Below the pieces are notes generated by a model. It saw nothing but the letters and a program-made list of their open reading frames with translations, searched no databases and was not told where the DNA came from. A DNA stretch of 64,000 nt from Deltaproteobacteria bacterium (GTDB lineage: Bacteria; JADJOY01), in the NCBI GenBank assembly GCA_016713535.1, contig JADJOY010000029.1, positions 1 to 64,000 on the forward strand. Reading direction: 5' to 3'. A program made the translations under genes and the position numbers. Positions 10,583 to 18,413 of this stretch are shown here, one piece after another; within the stretch, counting starts at the first letter, position 1, and each line of letters begins with the position of its first letter.

Positions 10583-12916
10583 TCACGGTAGCCACGCCCA
10601 CAGCTCGGTGCGCACGTAGCCGAGGACGGCGCGAGCGAGGGCGTTGCCGAGGCGGTCGGGCGCCGTGTGGATGCGCGCGTCGCCGCTGAGGCCGGCGGCG
10701 AGGCGCTCTCGTGTGGTGTCCGCGAGCGCCACGGTCACGCGCACGCGCGCGGGGTCGTTCAGGGTGGCGGCGCGGCTGCTGCGCTCGACCGCGCGCGCGG
10801 TGCGGTAGCGCGGCGCGAAGATCCGGCCCTCGGGCTCGGCCGCCGCGGCGACCGCGACCACGCGTCCGCGCAGCGCGCGTCCGTCGAGGGCGTCGAGGCG
10901 CACCTCGGCCTCCATCCCGGGCTCGACGCGCACCGCCGCCTCCTCGCTGGCCGCGACCTCGACCCGCGGCGCCGCGTCGCTCTCGACCACCGCGATCAGG
11001 TCCCCCGCGCGCACGCTCTGGCCGGGCTGGGGGGTGACGATCGCGCTCGCCACGGTGCCGCCGAGCGGCGCCCGCAGCACCAGCAGGCCCGCGAGCGTCT
11101 CGAGCCGCTCGAGGCTCGCCTGCAGGCGCTCGACCTCGGCCTCCTGGGCGGCGATCTCCTCCGCGCGAGCACCGCCGCGCTCCCGGGCCAACGTCAGCTT
11201 CGCCACCTCCGCCGCGGCGGCGGCGCGGTCGCGCTGGTGGCGGGCGTCGTCGAGCGCCCGCGCGGTCGACGCCCGCGCTCCGCCCAGGCGCACCTCACGG
11301 GCGACCTCGGTGGTGGTGAGCGCGAGCTGGCTGCGCGCGCGCGACACGTTCGAGGCGGCGATCGCGAGGTCCTCGGCGCGGTTGCCGGCGCGCAGGCGGG
11401 CGAGCCGTGCGCCCTCGCGCTCGACCGCGGCGCGATTCTCGCCGAGGGCCCGGACGAGCTCGGCGCTCGCGAGCGTCACCACGCGGTCGCCTGCCACGAC
11501 GCGTGCGCCCGGGCCCGCGTCGACGCGCGCGACGACGCCGTCGACCCGCGCGCGCAGCCCCGCTTGCTCGGCCGGCACCACCTGGGCGCGGCCCGCCCCG
11601 TCGAGGGGGCGACGCCACGCCAGCCCCACCGCGGCGGTCACCACGAGCGCCGCCGCGAGGGTCGCGCGCGCGGGCCCCGCGCCGACGCGGGCGCGGAACC
11701 ACCGCCACGAGGCGCTCGCCCCGAGCCACGCGACGATCTCGCCACGGAAGCCCCACACCCCGATCGCGAGGCCGAGGAGCAATCCATTGGGGCCCATGAG
11801 ACTCTCGAGCCACCACGACCCGCCGACCACCAGCACCGCCGAGCCGAGCCACACGAAGACGTGGTAGCCGAGTCCGTAGGCGCGCAGCCAGAAACGCTCG
11901 CGTGGAGTGAGCGGCTCGGGCGACACGCGCCGCGCCAGCCAGGCGCCGGTCTCGGCCAGGGCGCGCTCGCGCAGTCGCCAGTCGCCGAGCCACGCGCACA
12001 GCAGCCGATAGCAGTCGAAGCGCAGGAAGATCATGGCGTGCAGCGCCATGTGCGCGAGCACCGCCGGCAGGATCAGGAGCCACACCGTGCTCAGGTCCGA
12101 GCGCGGGTTGGTCATGCCCCAGCCGATCGCCGCGATCCCGCCGATCGCGGTCTGACACCACAGGCCGGCGGTGAGCGTGGTCCACCGGGCGCGGCCACGT
12201 AGTCGCAGCGCGGACTCGCCGATCTCGCAGTGGACGAAGGGCGCGAGCCCCAGGATCCAGTGGACGCGGAAGCCGTTCACGCGTCCGCCGAACTTGCGGC
12301 ACGCCACCCCGATCGCCGCCTCGCGCGGCAGGTTGACGAGGAAGAAGGTCTTGGCGAGCGAGAGCGCGGCGAGCAGCACGATCGGCAGCTCGTCGACGAG
12401 GCGGTCGAGCTGGCCGAGGTAGCGATCCCAGCCGTTCACGATCGTCGCGGTGCCGGTCACCGCGAGCACGGTGATCATCACCACGCTCGCCGGGTGGAAG
12501 GCCCAGCGGAACGCGGCTGCACCGAGGTCGAAGAGGGTGTTGAGGGAGCGCGCCGGGTCCGCGTCGGGGAGGTCGGGGTCGGGCTCGGGGCGCGGCTCGA
12601 GGGCGGGTGGACTCCTCGCGCCCCCGGGCTCGTCGAGGAGGCCGAAGCGCCGCAACTGCTCGACGAACTCGAGCACCGTCTCGGGAGTCACGGCCATGCC
12701 GCGGCGCGTGAGCGCGGCCGCCACTTCGCCGGGCGTGATGGACTTCGGCACCAGCGCCACCAGCGCGCGCTCGGTGGGGCCGAGGGCGAACGAGTGCCCG
12801 GTGCGCGGATCGCGGATCAGGAACGACCCCGTCCCGACGCGGAGAACCTCCACGTCGGGACGGAGCCGCGGCGCGGCCGGGGCGGTGTTGGGCTCGTCCC
12901 CGGCGGTGACGCTCAC
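10583..12916 (-). CDS. PqqD-like / degenerate site-2-protease / HlyD membrane-fusion protein
   Basis: An intact 777-residue fusion. Residues about 16-100 resemble a PqqD/RRE-like winged helix (FALGPTERALVALV). Residues about 130-420 are polytopic and follow the M50 site-2-protease architecture. However, the expected HExxH is R198-E-A-A-I202 and the expected DG pair is D301-C302, so it is probably catalytically dead. From about 430 the protein is a HlyD-type adaptor: a barrel-sandwich hybrid, a long Ala/Arg/Glu-rich coiled coil (about 490-610) and a second half with LVLRAPLGGTVASAIV. Similar fusions occur in peptide-export systems. The GTG start at 12916 overlaps the preceding small gene by 4 bases (GTGA). 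No ABC transporter gene lies nearby. Confidence 0.75.
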   Translation of the reverse strand: MSVTAGDEPNTAPAAPRLRPDVEVLRVGTGSFLIRDPRTGHSFALGPTERALVALVPKSITPGEVAAALTRRGMAVTPETVLEFVEQLRRFGLLDEPGGARSPPALEPRPEPDPDLPDADPARSLNTLFDLGAAAFRWAFHPASVVMITVLAVTGTATIVNGWDRYLGQLDRLVDELPIVLLAALSLAKTFFLVNLPREAAIGVACRKFGGRVNGFRVHWILGLAPFVHCEIGESALRLRGRARWTTLTAGLWCQTAIGGIAAIGWGMTNPRSDLSTVWLLILPAVLAHMALHAMIFLRFDCYRLLCAWLGDWRLRERALAETGAWLARRVSPEPLTPRERFWLRAYGLGYHVFVWLGSAVLVVGGSWWLESLMGPNGLLLGLAIGVWGFRGEIVAWLGASASWRWFRARVGAGPARATLAAALVVTAAVGLAWRRPLDGAGRAQVVPAEQAGLRARVDGVVARVDAGPGARVVAGDRVVTLASAELVRALGENRAAVEREGARLARLRAGNRAEDLAIAASNVSRARSQLALTTTEVAREVRLGGARASTARALDDARHQRDRAAAAAEVAKLTLARERGGARAEEIAAQEAEVERLQASLERLETLAGLLVLRAPLGGTVASAIVTPQPGQSVRAGDLIAVVESDAAPRVEVAASEEAAVRVEPGMEAEVRLDALDGRALRGRVVAVAAAAEPEGRIFAPRYRTARAVERSSRAATLNDPARVRVTVALADTTRERLAAGLSGDARIHTAPDRLGNALARAVLGYVRTELWAWLP

Positions 12917-13086
12917 GTGTCGCCGCCGACGAGCAGCTTGGCGAGCTCGCCCAAGAGCGCGACGGTGACGGTTGCGCCGATCAGCAGCCCCCCGATCCGC
13001 CAGATCAGGTGCGTCGCGGGGGTGGGCGGGCGGTCGTCGGCGAGAGCGGGAATCGTGGGCGGAGCGTCGTTGTCCTGGGGAATCAT
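12913..13086 (-). CDS. 57-residue single-pass membrane protein
   Basis: A short gene with one predicted membrane helix near the C-terminus (GLLIGATVTVALLGELAKLL) after an acidic, proline-rich N-terminus. The ATG at 13086 begins MIPQDNDAP. A longer upstream reading is possible but is arginine-rich and unlike a gene. Its stop overlaps the GTG start of the PqqD/HlyD fusion by 4 bases, implying translational coupling and a shared task. I recognise no family. It could be an assembly partner or a small substrate of the fusion protein. Confidence 0.55.
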   Translation of the reverse strand: MIPQDNDAPPTIPALADDRPPTPATHLIWRIGGLLIGATVTVALLGELAKLLVGGDT

Positions 13087-13219
13087 GGGTGGAGCCTCCG
13101 GTGAGACGAGGGAGTGCCGCGCGCCCGGCGCCGCGGCGATCGCTCCCGGAACGGGAAGGCGAGCGCCGGTGCGACGGCGGGCGTGCGAGGGGAGATCGTT
13201 CGCGACGAGCGGCGAGCGA

Positions 13220-13621
13220 TCAGACCGGAGGTGCGCGCGGAGAGGCGCTCGACCAGCGCGACGCGACGAGGCGCGTGGGCTCGGTCGAGGACGGCGCGGC
13301 GGCGGTGAGCCACGAGACGGCGATGTCACCAGGGCGGGCAGGGAGCGCCGCGGCGGCGACCTCGGACGCGCCGCGCGAGCGCGCCGCGCGCATCGCCTCG
13401 CACGCTGCGGCGGTCGAGGCGCCCGCCGACCACGCGACGAGGTCGGCGTCGACGCGGCCGAGCTGCCAGCGGCTCGCGGCGCTCGAAGCGGGTCGCCACA
13501 CGTCCGCCGCCGCGGGTCGCGGCGCGAGCGCGGCGGTGCTGACGATCACCAGCCACAGCGCCGCGACCTGCGCGAACGGCGCGGGGCGGGGGCGGCGCTG
13601 GGGCTGGATCCGGAAGGTCAT
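13220..13621 (-). CDS. Small exported protein of unknown function
   Basis: A 133-residue frame starting with ATG at 13621. A basic N-terminus and hydrophobic stretch (VAALWLVIVSTAALAP) are followed by an Ala-x-Ala-like site (PAAADVW), consistent with a cleaved signal peptide. The mature part is Ala/Ser/Arg-rich with no recognised domain and one Cys. It lies upstream of the 57-residue membrane protein, and all three genes read the same way, so it may belong to the same operon. The 130-base gap to the next gene shows no clear signal. The C-terminal end may be altered by an indel. Confidence 0.4.
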   Translation of the reverse strand: MTFRIQPQRRPRPAPFAQVAALWLVIVSTAALAPRPAAADVWRPASSAASRWQLGRVDADLVAWSAGASTAAACEAMRAARSRGASEVAAAALPARPGDIAVSWLTAAAPSSTEPTRLVASRWSSASPRAPPV

Positions 13622-13731
13622 GGCGGTGAGCGGCGCGTTCGACGGTAACCGTCCGCCGCCGAGCTCGCCAGCGCGAGGCGGCCGCGGAGCGCCGGCGCGC
13701 AACGGCCGGCGGGAGGGCGAGGCGGCGTCGT

Positions 13732-14481
13732 TCAGCCGGCGGCGATCGCGTTCAGGATCGCGGCGAGCTCGGCGGGCGCCGTGACCGCGGGGACGTGGCC
13801 GGTGCTCATACGCACCACGGCGGGCGCCGCCGGCAATCGACCGATCATCTCTTCCTGCATCGCGGGCGCGACGGGGCGGTCGCGCTCGGTGAGCACGTAC
13901 GTCACCGGCACGTGCGCTGCCTTCGACCAGAACACCGGCTGGAAGTAGTGGTGGACGGTGTCGGGCACGGACACCGCTGGGTCGGTGAGGAACGCGAGCG
14001 CTGCGTCGTCGAGGGGGTCGCCGCCGTACACGGTGCGGTATTGCTCGGGATCGTCGGGAGCGCCCGGCAGCGTGATCGAGCTCCCGCTCTCGCGCGCGGC
14101 CTGCACCGCGAACACCAGCCCGTCGCGGTGCTTGGGCTTCATGCAGTCGATCCCCGCGCCGCCCTCGGGTGGGATGAGCGCGGCGTTGAGGACGATGTGC
14201 GCGACGCGCGCTCCGCTCGCCTCGAGGCGCTCGACGAGACCGGGCACGACGAGCCCGCCGCTCGAGTGGGCCACGATCACGAGCGGGCCTCCGAGGTCCG
14301 CGGCCTCCACGTCCTCGGCCACCGACTCGACCTCGTCCTCGATCGACAACGTCGGGAGATCGGCGGGCTTGCCGGCGCGTCCCGGCAGGTCGACTGCGAG
14401 CGCGCGGCGGTCGAGCAGCGGAACGAGCCTCTGCCAGAAGCGCCCGCTGGAGCCGCCGCCGTGGATGAGCACGTAGGTCAT
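13732..14481 (-). CDS. Alpha/beta-fold hydrolase
   Basis: An intact 249-residue alpha/beta hydrolase of the EstC/pyrethroid-hydrolase-like type. The oxyanion-hole strand reads YVLIHGGGSSGRFW, the nucleophile elbow is AHSSGG (Ser in A-H-S-S-G), and the late acid and His lie in LTERDRPVAP and MSTGHVPAV. The ATG at 14481 gives a compact N-terminus starting at the first strand, without a signal peptide, so it is cytosolic. Its start lies 35 bases from the end of the GH43 gene on the same strand and it may be co-transcribed. Substrate unknown; relatives act on small esters or hydroxynitriles. Confidence 0.82.
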   Translation of the reverse strand: MTYVLIHGGGSSGRFWQRLVPLLDRRALAVDLPGRAGKPADLPTLSIEDEVESVAEDVEAADLGGPLVIVAHSSGGLVVPGLVERLEASGARVAHIVLNAALIPPEGGAGIDCMKPKHRDGLVFAVQAARESGSSITLPGAPDDPEQYRTVYGGDPLDDAALAFLTDPAVSVPDTVHHYFQPVFWSKAAHVPVTYVLTERDRPVAPAMQEEMIGRLPAAPAVVRMSTGHVPAVTAPAELAAILNAIAAG

Positions 14482-14516
14482 GAGAGCCCTCGCCGGAAAC
14501 GCATGGAGCGGGCGTT

Positions 14517-16179
14517 TTATCCGACGCCTACTCGATGCGAAACCACGTCGTCGGCGGCGCCGGGCGCGCCGGCCGGGGCCGCGCTCGCGAGCGCGAAGAG
14601 CCCCACCTTGGCGCCGATCCAGCGGCCCGGGATCGCGTCGAAGGGCTCGCCGAGCGCCGTGAACGCGCCGCCCGCGCCGACGCTGCCGAGGACGCAGCGC
14701 GCGTACGAGTCGACCTCGATGCGCAGCCGCACCGTCGCGCCGTCGCTCGGCGCGACCGCCTCGACGTTCTCGTGACCGCCCGAGGATGCGTTCGGGCAGC
14801 TCGCCTTCACGAGCTGGAAGCCCGAAGACGTGCGCTCGATCGCGACGTACGAGTAGGCCTGGCCCATCATCACCAGCCCCGCGCGGTCGCCGACCGCGAG
14901 CCCGCTCCCGTCGAGCTCGGCGGTCACGGTGAACGCGGGCGCGGGCAGCTTCTGGAGGAGGAGGTTCGGTACCGTCCACAGGTTGCGCGCGCCCGCGGGA
15001 GCGGCGAGCGCGGCGAGACGCAGGCGCCCGCGACGCGCGCCGAGCGAGTACCACCCGTCACGGGGATTGGCCGGCCACTGCCACTGGAGGCCGAGCGCGG
15101 GTGACTCGAACTCGTCGCTGGTCGCCGGCACCACGACGGGCGCGCGACCGGCGCCACCCACGTCCGGCTTGGGGTGTTCGCTCACCGGCTCGCCGACCCC
15201 GTCGCCGTCGAGGTCGACTCCCATGAGCGGCCAGCCGTCGCTCCACGTCACCGGCTCCAGGTGGACGACGCGCCCGTACGGCCCGCGATCCTGGAAGTGC
15301 ATGAACCAGCTCTCGTCGCTCTCGAGCTCGACGAGACCGCCCTGGTGCGGACCGTTGATCGGGGTCGAGCCGCGCTCGAGCACGCGCTTCGCCTCGTAAG
15401 GTCCGAGCGGCGAGCGCGCGCGCAGCGCGAGCTGCCAGCCGTCGGGCACGCCGCCCGCCGGCGCCAGGATGTAGTACCAGCCGTCGCGCTTCATCATCTT
15501 CGGGCCCTCGATGTAGGGCGCGACGAAGTCGTGGCCGTCGAAGGCGATCTGGCCGTCGTCGAGGAGCCGCGTGCCATCCGAGCTCATCGGGTGGATCGTG
15601 AGCTGGTGGGCGACGCCTGCGCGGCTGAACGCGAACGCGTGGACGAGGTACGCCTGGCCGTCGTCGTCCCAGAACGGGCACGGGTCGATCCAGCCCTGCG
15701 CCGCGGCGACCAAGTGGATCGGCTCCCACGGGCCGGCCGGGTCGCGCGCCTTCGTCATAGATCCCGGCGTCCGGGTCGCCGAAGAAGATCCAGAACCAGC
15801 CGTCGTGGTACCGCAACGACGGCGCCCACACGCCCTCGCCGGGAAGGACCTCGTCGAAGCGTGGCGAGGGCAAGCGCGGCAGGGCGTGCCCCGCGAGCGT
15901 CCAGCTCACCAGGTCGCGCGAGTGGAGGATCGGAAGCCCGGGCACCACGTTGAAGCTCGACGCCGTGAGCCAGAAGTCGTCGCCGACCCGGATCACGTCG
16001 GGATCCGAGTAGTCGGCGAAGAGCACCGGGTTCGCGTAGCGACCGTCGCCGCGGTCGGGGACCCACGGCGCGGTGAGCGCGGCGTCTCCGCCGCCACCGT
16101 CACGACACCCGGCCAACGTGAGGACGGCGTGGAGCGCGGCCGCGAGTGCCGCGCGTCGGGCCGCGCGCGCCGCCGTCAT
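14517..16179 (-). CDS. Glycoside hydrolase family 43 lipoprotein with C-terminal lectin-like domain (one frameshift)
   Basis: A secreted GH43 enzyme, a five-bladed propeller hydrolysing arabinose- or xylose-containing polysaccharides. After a lipobox (LTLAGC) comes the first blade NPVLFADYSDPDVIRVGDD, with the catalytic-base Asp in YSDPD. Later blades include GVWAPSLRYHDGWFWIFFGD and, after a two-base shift near 15760, GWIDPCPFWDDDGQAYLVHA, with a GH43-like acidic IEGPKMMKRDGWYY. The C-terminal ~200 residues resemble the beta-sandwich attached to beta-xylosidases (DUF1349-like). The ATG at 16179 overlaps the stop of the upstream gene by 4 bases. Total about 553 residues. The partner gene suggests joint breakdown of one polysaccharide. 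Confidence 0.85.
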
Positions 16180-18182
16180 CCCGGAGCGGAGCCGACGACG
16201 CGCCGCTCGGGCTTCGCGAAGTCGAGGATCAGCTTCTCGCCGCCGCGCTCGATCTCCGCTCTCGGCTCGCCGAACGGCGTGGTCGCGTAGCGATTCTCCC
16301 AGCGCGGGTAGGGGCCGATGTCCACGGCCGTGCCGTCGACCGTCATGGGGCCCGTCCAGCCCACCTCGACGCGGCCCGCGCTCGGCGAGTCGTAGACCAC
16401 GCTCTCGCCGATCGTGACCCGGGCCGCGGTGATCGCCGCCACGAAGTCGGCGAACGAGCCCGAGGATTCGGCGTCGCCGAGCTCGATCAGCCACACGTTC
16501 TCTTTGGCGTCGGCGATCAGCTCGAAGTCGTTGTCCTCGGCCCAGCGCGTCGGGTGCTGCGAGTAGAGCGCCACGTAGCTCGAGCCCTTGCGGCCGATCA
16601 CCCAGCCATCGCGCTCGGCGACCTCGTCGAACGACGCGCGCCGGAAGTACGCGTGCGAGAAGTCGCTGAAGAGGACCTGGTCGAGGATCGGGATCTTCGG
16701 GCGGCGGTACTGGATCACGCCGACGTTGCGATGGAGGGTGGCGCGCGGCACGAAGCCGCCGGTCCAGGCGCCCGCGGCGTAGCCCCCCTCGGAGCCGCCC
16801 GGGTAGGTGGTGAAGACGTAGGCCTGCGCGTCCAGCGTCGCCTGCCAGATGTGGATCTGGCCGGTCCAGCTTCCGGGCTTCCAGTCCTGCGCTCCCGAGA
16901 GCTGATAGTGCGGCGTCCGGTACGTGTAGGTGTTGGCGTTCTCGAGGACGAGTCCGCGGCTCATCGGAGCGAGCGCACTCGCCACCTCCTCGAGCAGCGG
17001 GCTCCCCACGAACGGCTTCAGGAACCCGAGGCCGTCCCATGGCGGGCCACCGTTCCATAGATCGTAGGTGTCGATGAGGTCGAAGCTCCCCTCGACCACC
17101 GGCGGTGCCACGTAGCCCGTGAGCCCCCACCAGTACATGACGTCGCGCAGGTCCTCGTAGCCGATGCCGTATCCGGGGCCTTCCTCGAGGGTGATGTTGT
17201 CGCGTTGGCGATGCTCGAAGGACGGCTCGGCCTCCGCGGCGATCGCCTCGAGGATCGCGGGCGGCGCGTAGCGCTCGCTGGTGGCGAGCTCGGTGGCGGC
17301 GAAGTCACCGGCGTCGAGCTCGTCGATCGAGCCGGGAGCCGCGAGGCCGAGGAGCAAGTACGTGGCCTCGCGCGTCGAGTCGTTGAGGCCGCCGAGCAGC
17401 TTGCTGTCGTAGGTGCGGCCGTGGGTGGTGGCGAAGAGGCCGCGGTAGGAGTTGGTCGCGAGGGTGAAGGCCATCGAGTCGACGAGCATGGCCGCGCGCA
17501 CGCGGATGCCGTCGTCCTCGGCGAGCTCGGCGAGGTTCACGAGCCCGCCCAGATCCTCGACCCAGTAGACGTTCGAGTGCCACTCGGAGAACCCGAAGCG
17601 GCCGCGGGTGTCGAGCCAGCGGTCGAGGAGCTCGGTGGCATGGGCCACGTGATCGCGACCGGTCATCCCCGAGTTGCCGAAGGTGTCGTCGGGGAGGAGC
17701 TGGCCGGCGAGGAGCTCGGCGGTGTGGAAGAGGATCTGGTGGTTCTCCGACCACCACACCAGGTCGTCCGAGCCGGGCTCGTCGAGCCAGTACTTGAAGC
17801 CGAGCAGCGTCTTCTCGATGTCGGCGCGCAGGTCGTCGGGGAGGCTCGGCGTGCGGCGATCGAAGTAGACGACCCTGAGCAGCGGCTGGATGTGGAAGTC
17901 CACCGAGCCGTGGCGCGAGTCGAGCTCCGCGAGGATCTCGCGGATCTCCTCGACGTGATAGTCACGCTGACCGGCGTATGCCGTACACGCCTGCGCGTAG
18001 ATCGAGCCCTGGGTGGCGTCGGTGCGGTCGAGGCAGTGCTCGAGGTAGGCCGAGGTGCGCGCCGCGTAGGCGGCGCTCGGCGCGAGGTCGGTGGTCGAGG
18101 ACCCGCCGCTCGAGCCGCCGCACGCGGTGACGAGGAGGATCGGCGAGAGGAGCGTGCGCGAGGCGAGCGAGAGGCGGATCAT
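16176..18182 (-). CDS. Alpha/alpha-toroid-like exported lipoprotein, possible polysaccharide lyase partner
   Basis: An intact 668-residue lipoprotein (lipobox VTAC near residue 20). The first ~350 residues are helical with aromatic-rich conserved stretches such as WWSENHQILFHTAELLAGQ and FSEWHSNVYW, suggesting an alpha/alpha toroid as in heparinase-type lyases. The C-terminal half is beta-rich (YRTPHYQLSGAQDWKPG). The Asn-His-Gln and Trp-His pairs are plausible active-site residues by analogy only. It is followed by the GH43 gene with a 4-base overlap, so the two form an operon probably used on extracellular polysaccharide. I cannot name a family with certainty. Confidence 0.6.
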   Translation of the reverse strand: MIRLSLASRTLLSPILLVTACGGSSGGSSTTDLAPSAAYAARTSAYLEHCLDRTDATQGSIYAQACTAYAGQRDYHVEEIREILAELDSRHGSVDFHIQPLLRVVYFDRRTPSLPDDLRADIEKTLLGFKYWLDEPGSDDLVWWSENHQILFHTAELLAGQLLPDDTFGNSGMTGRDHVAHATELLDRWLDTRGRFGFSEWHSNVYWVEDLGGLVNLAELAEDDGIRVRAAMLVDSMAFTLATNSYRGLFATTHGRTYDSKLLGGLNDSTREATYLLLGLAAPGSIDELDAGDFAATELATSERYAPPAILEAIAAEAEPSFEHRQRDNITLEEGPGYGIGYEDLRDVMYWWGLTGYVAPPVVEGSFDLIDTYDLWNGGPPWDGLGFLKPFVGSPLLEEVASALAPMSRGLVLENANTYTYRTPHYQLSGAQDWKPGSWTGQIHIWQATLDAQAYVFTTYPGGSEGGYAAGAWTGGFVPRATLHRNVGVIQYRRPKIPILDQVLFSDFSHAYFRRASFDEVAERDGWVIGRKGSSYVALYSQHPTRWAEDNDFELIADAKENVWLIELGDAESSGSFADFVAAITAARVTIGESVVYDSPSAGRVEVGWTGPMTVDGTAVDIGPYPRWENRYATTPFGEPRAEIERGGEKLILDFAKPERRVVGSAPG

Positions 18183-18301
18183 GAACTCGGGTCCGATGTG
18201 CGCGGTGGGTTGGATGGCAATGGGCTCTCCGATCCTACCGCGTCACGGGTGGAGGGCGCGGCGCCGGCTGCGCCCAGCAGCCACGTCCCCCGCGAGCGCG
18301 C

Positions 18302-18321
18302 GGCCGCGACGGAGCGCGGCC
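18302..18321 (+). repeat. REP-like hairpin with ACGGAG loop (copy 1)
   Basis: A perfect 7-base-pair stem, GGCCGCG/CGCGGCC, encloses the loop ACGGAG (18309-18314) and is followed by CTCCA. The same architecture recurs at 30607 and 46625 with different but complementary stems. The surrounding 230-base gene-free stretch (18183-18413) also contains GGGGCC-TTC-GGCCCC near 18355 and a GGAGGGC box near 18251. It looks like a clustered intergenic palindromic element rather than a terminator, since no T-run follows. Confidence 0.6.
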
Positions 18322-18413
18322 CTCCAGGCGGTCGGTGCCGATGTGGAGGGCACGGGGCCTTCGGCCCCTGGTCCCTCGCCGCCGCCGCCGCGAGCCACGA
18401 CGTCGGGGGGGCG

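Noticed and set aside
10667-12202. 511-codon plus-strand frame opposite the PqqD/HlyD fusion
   Set aside because: Arg/Gly-rich antisense frame with no start signal or domains; the minus-strand fusion is intact and has recognisable domains.
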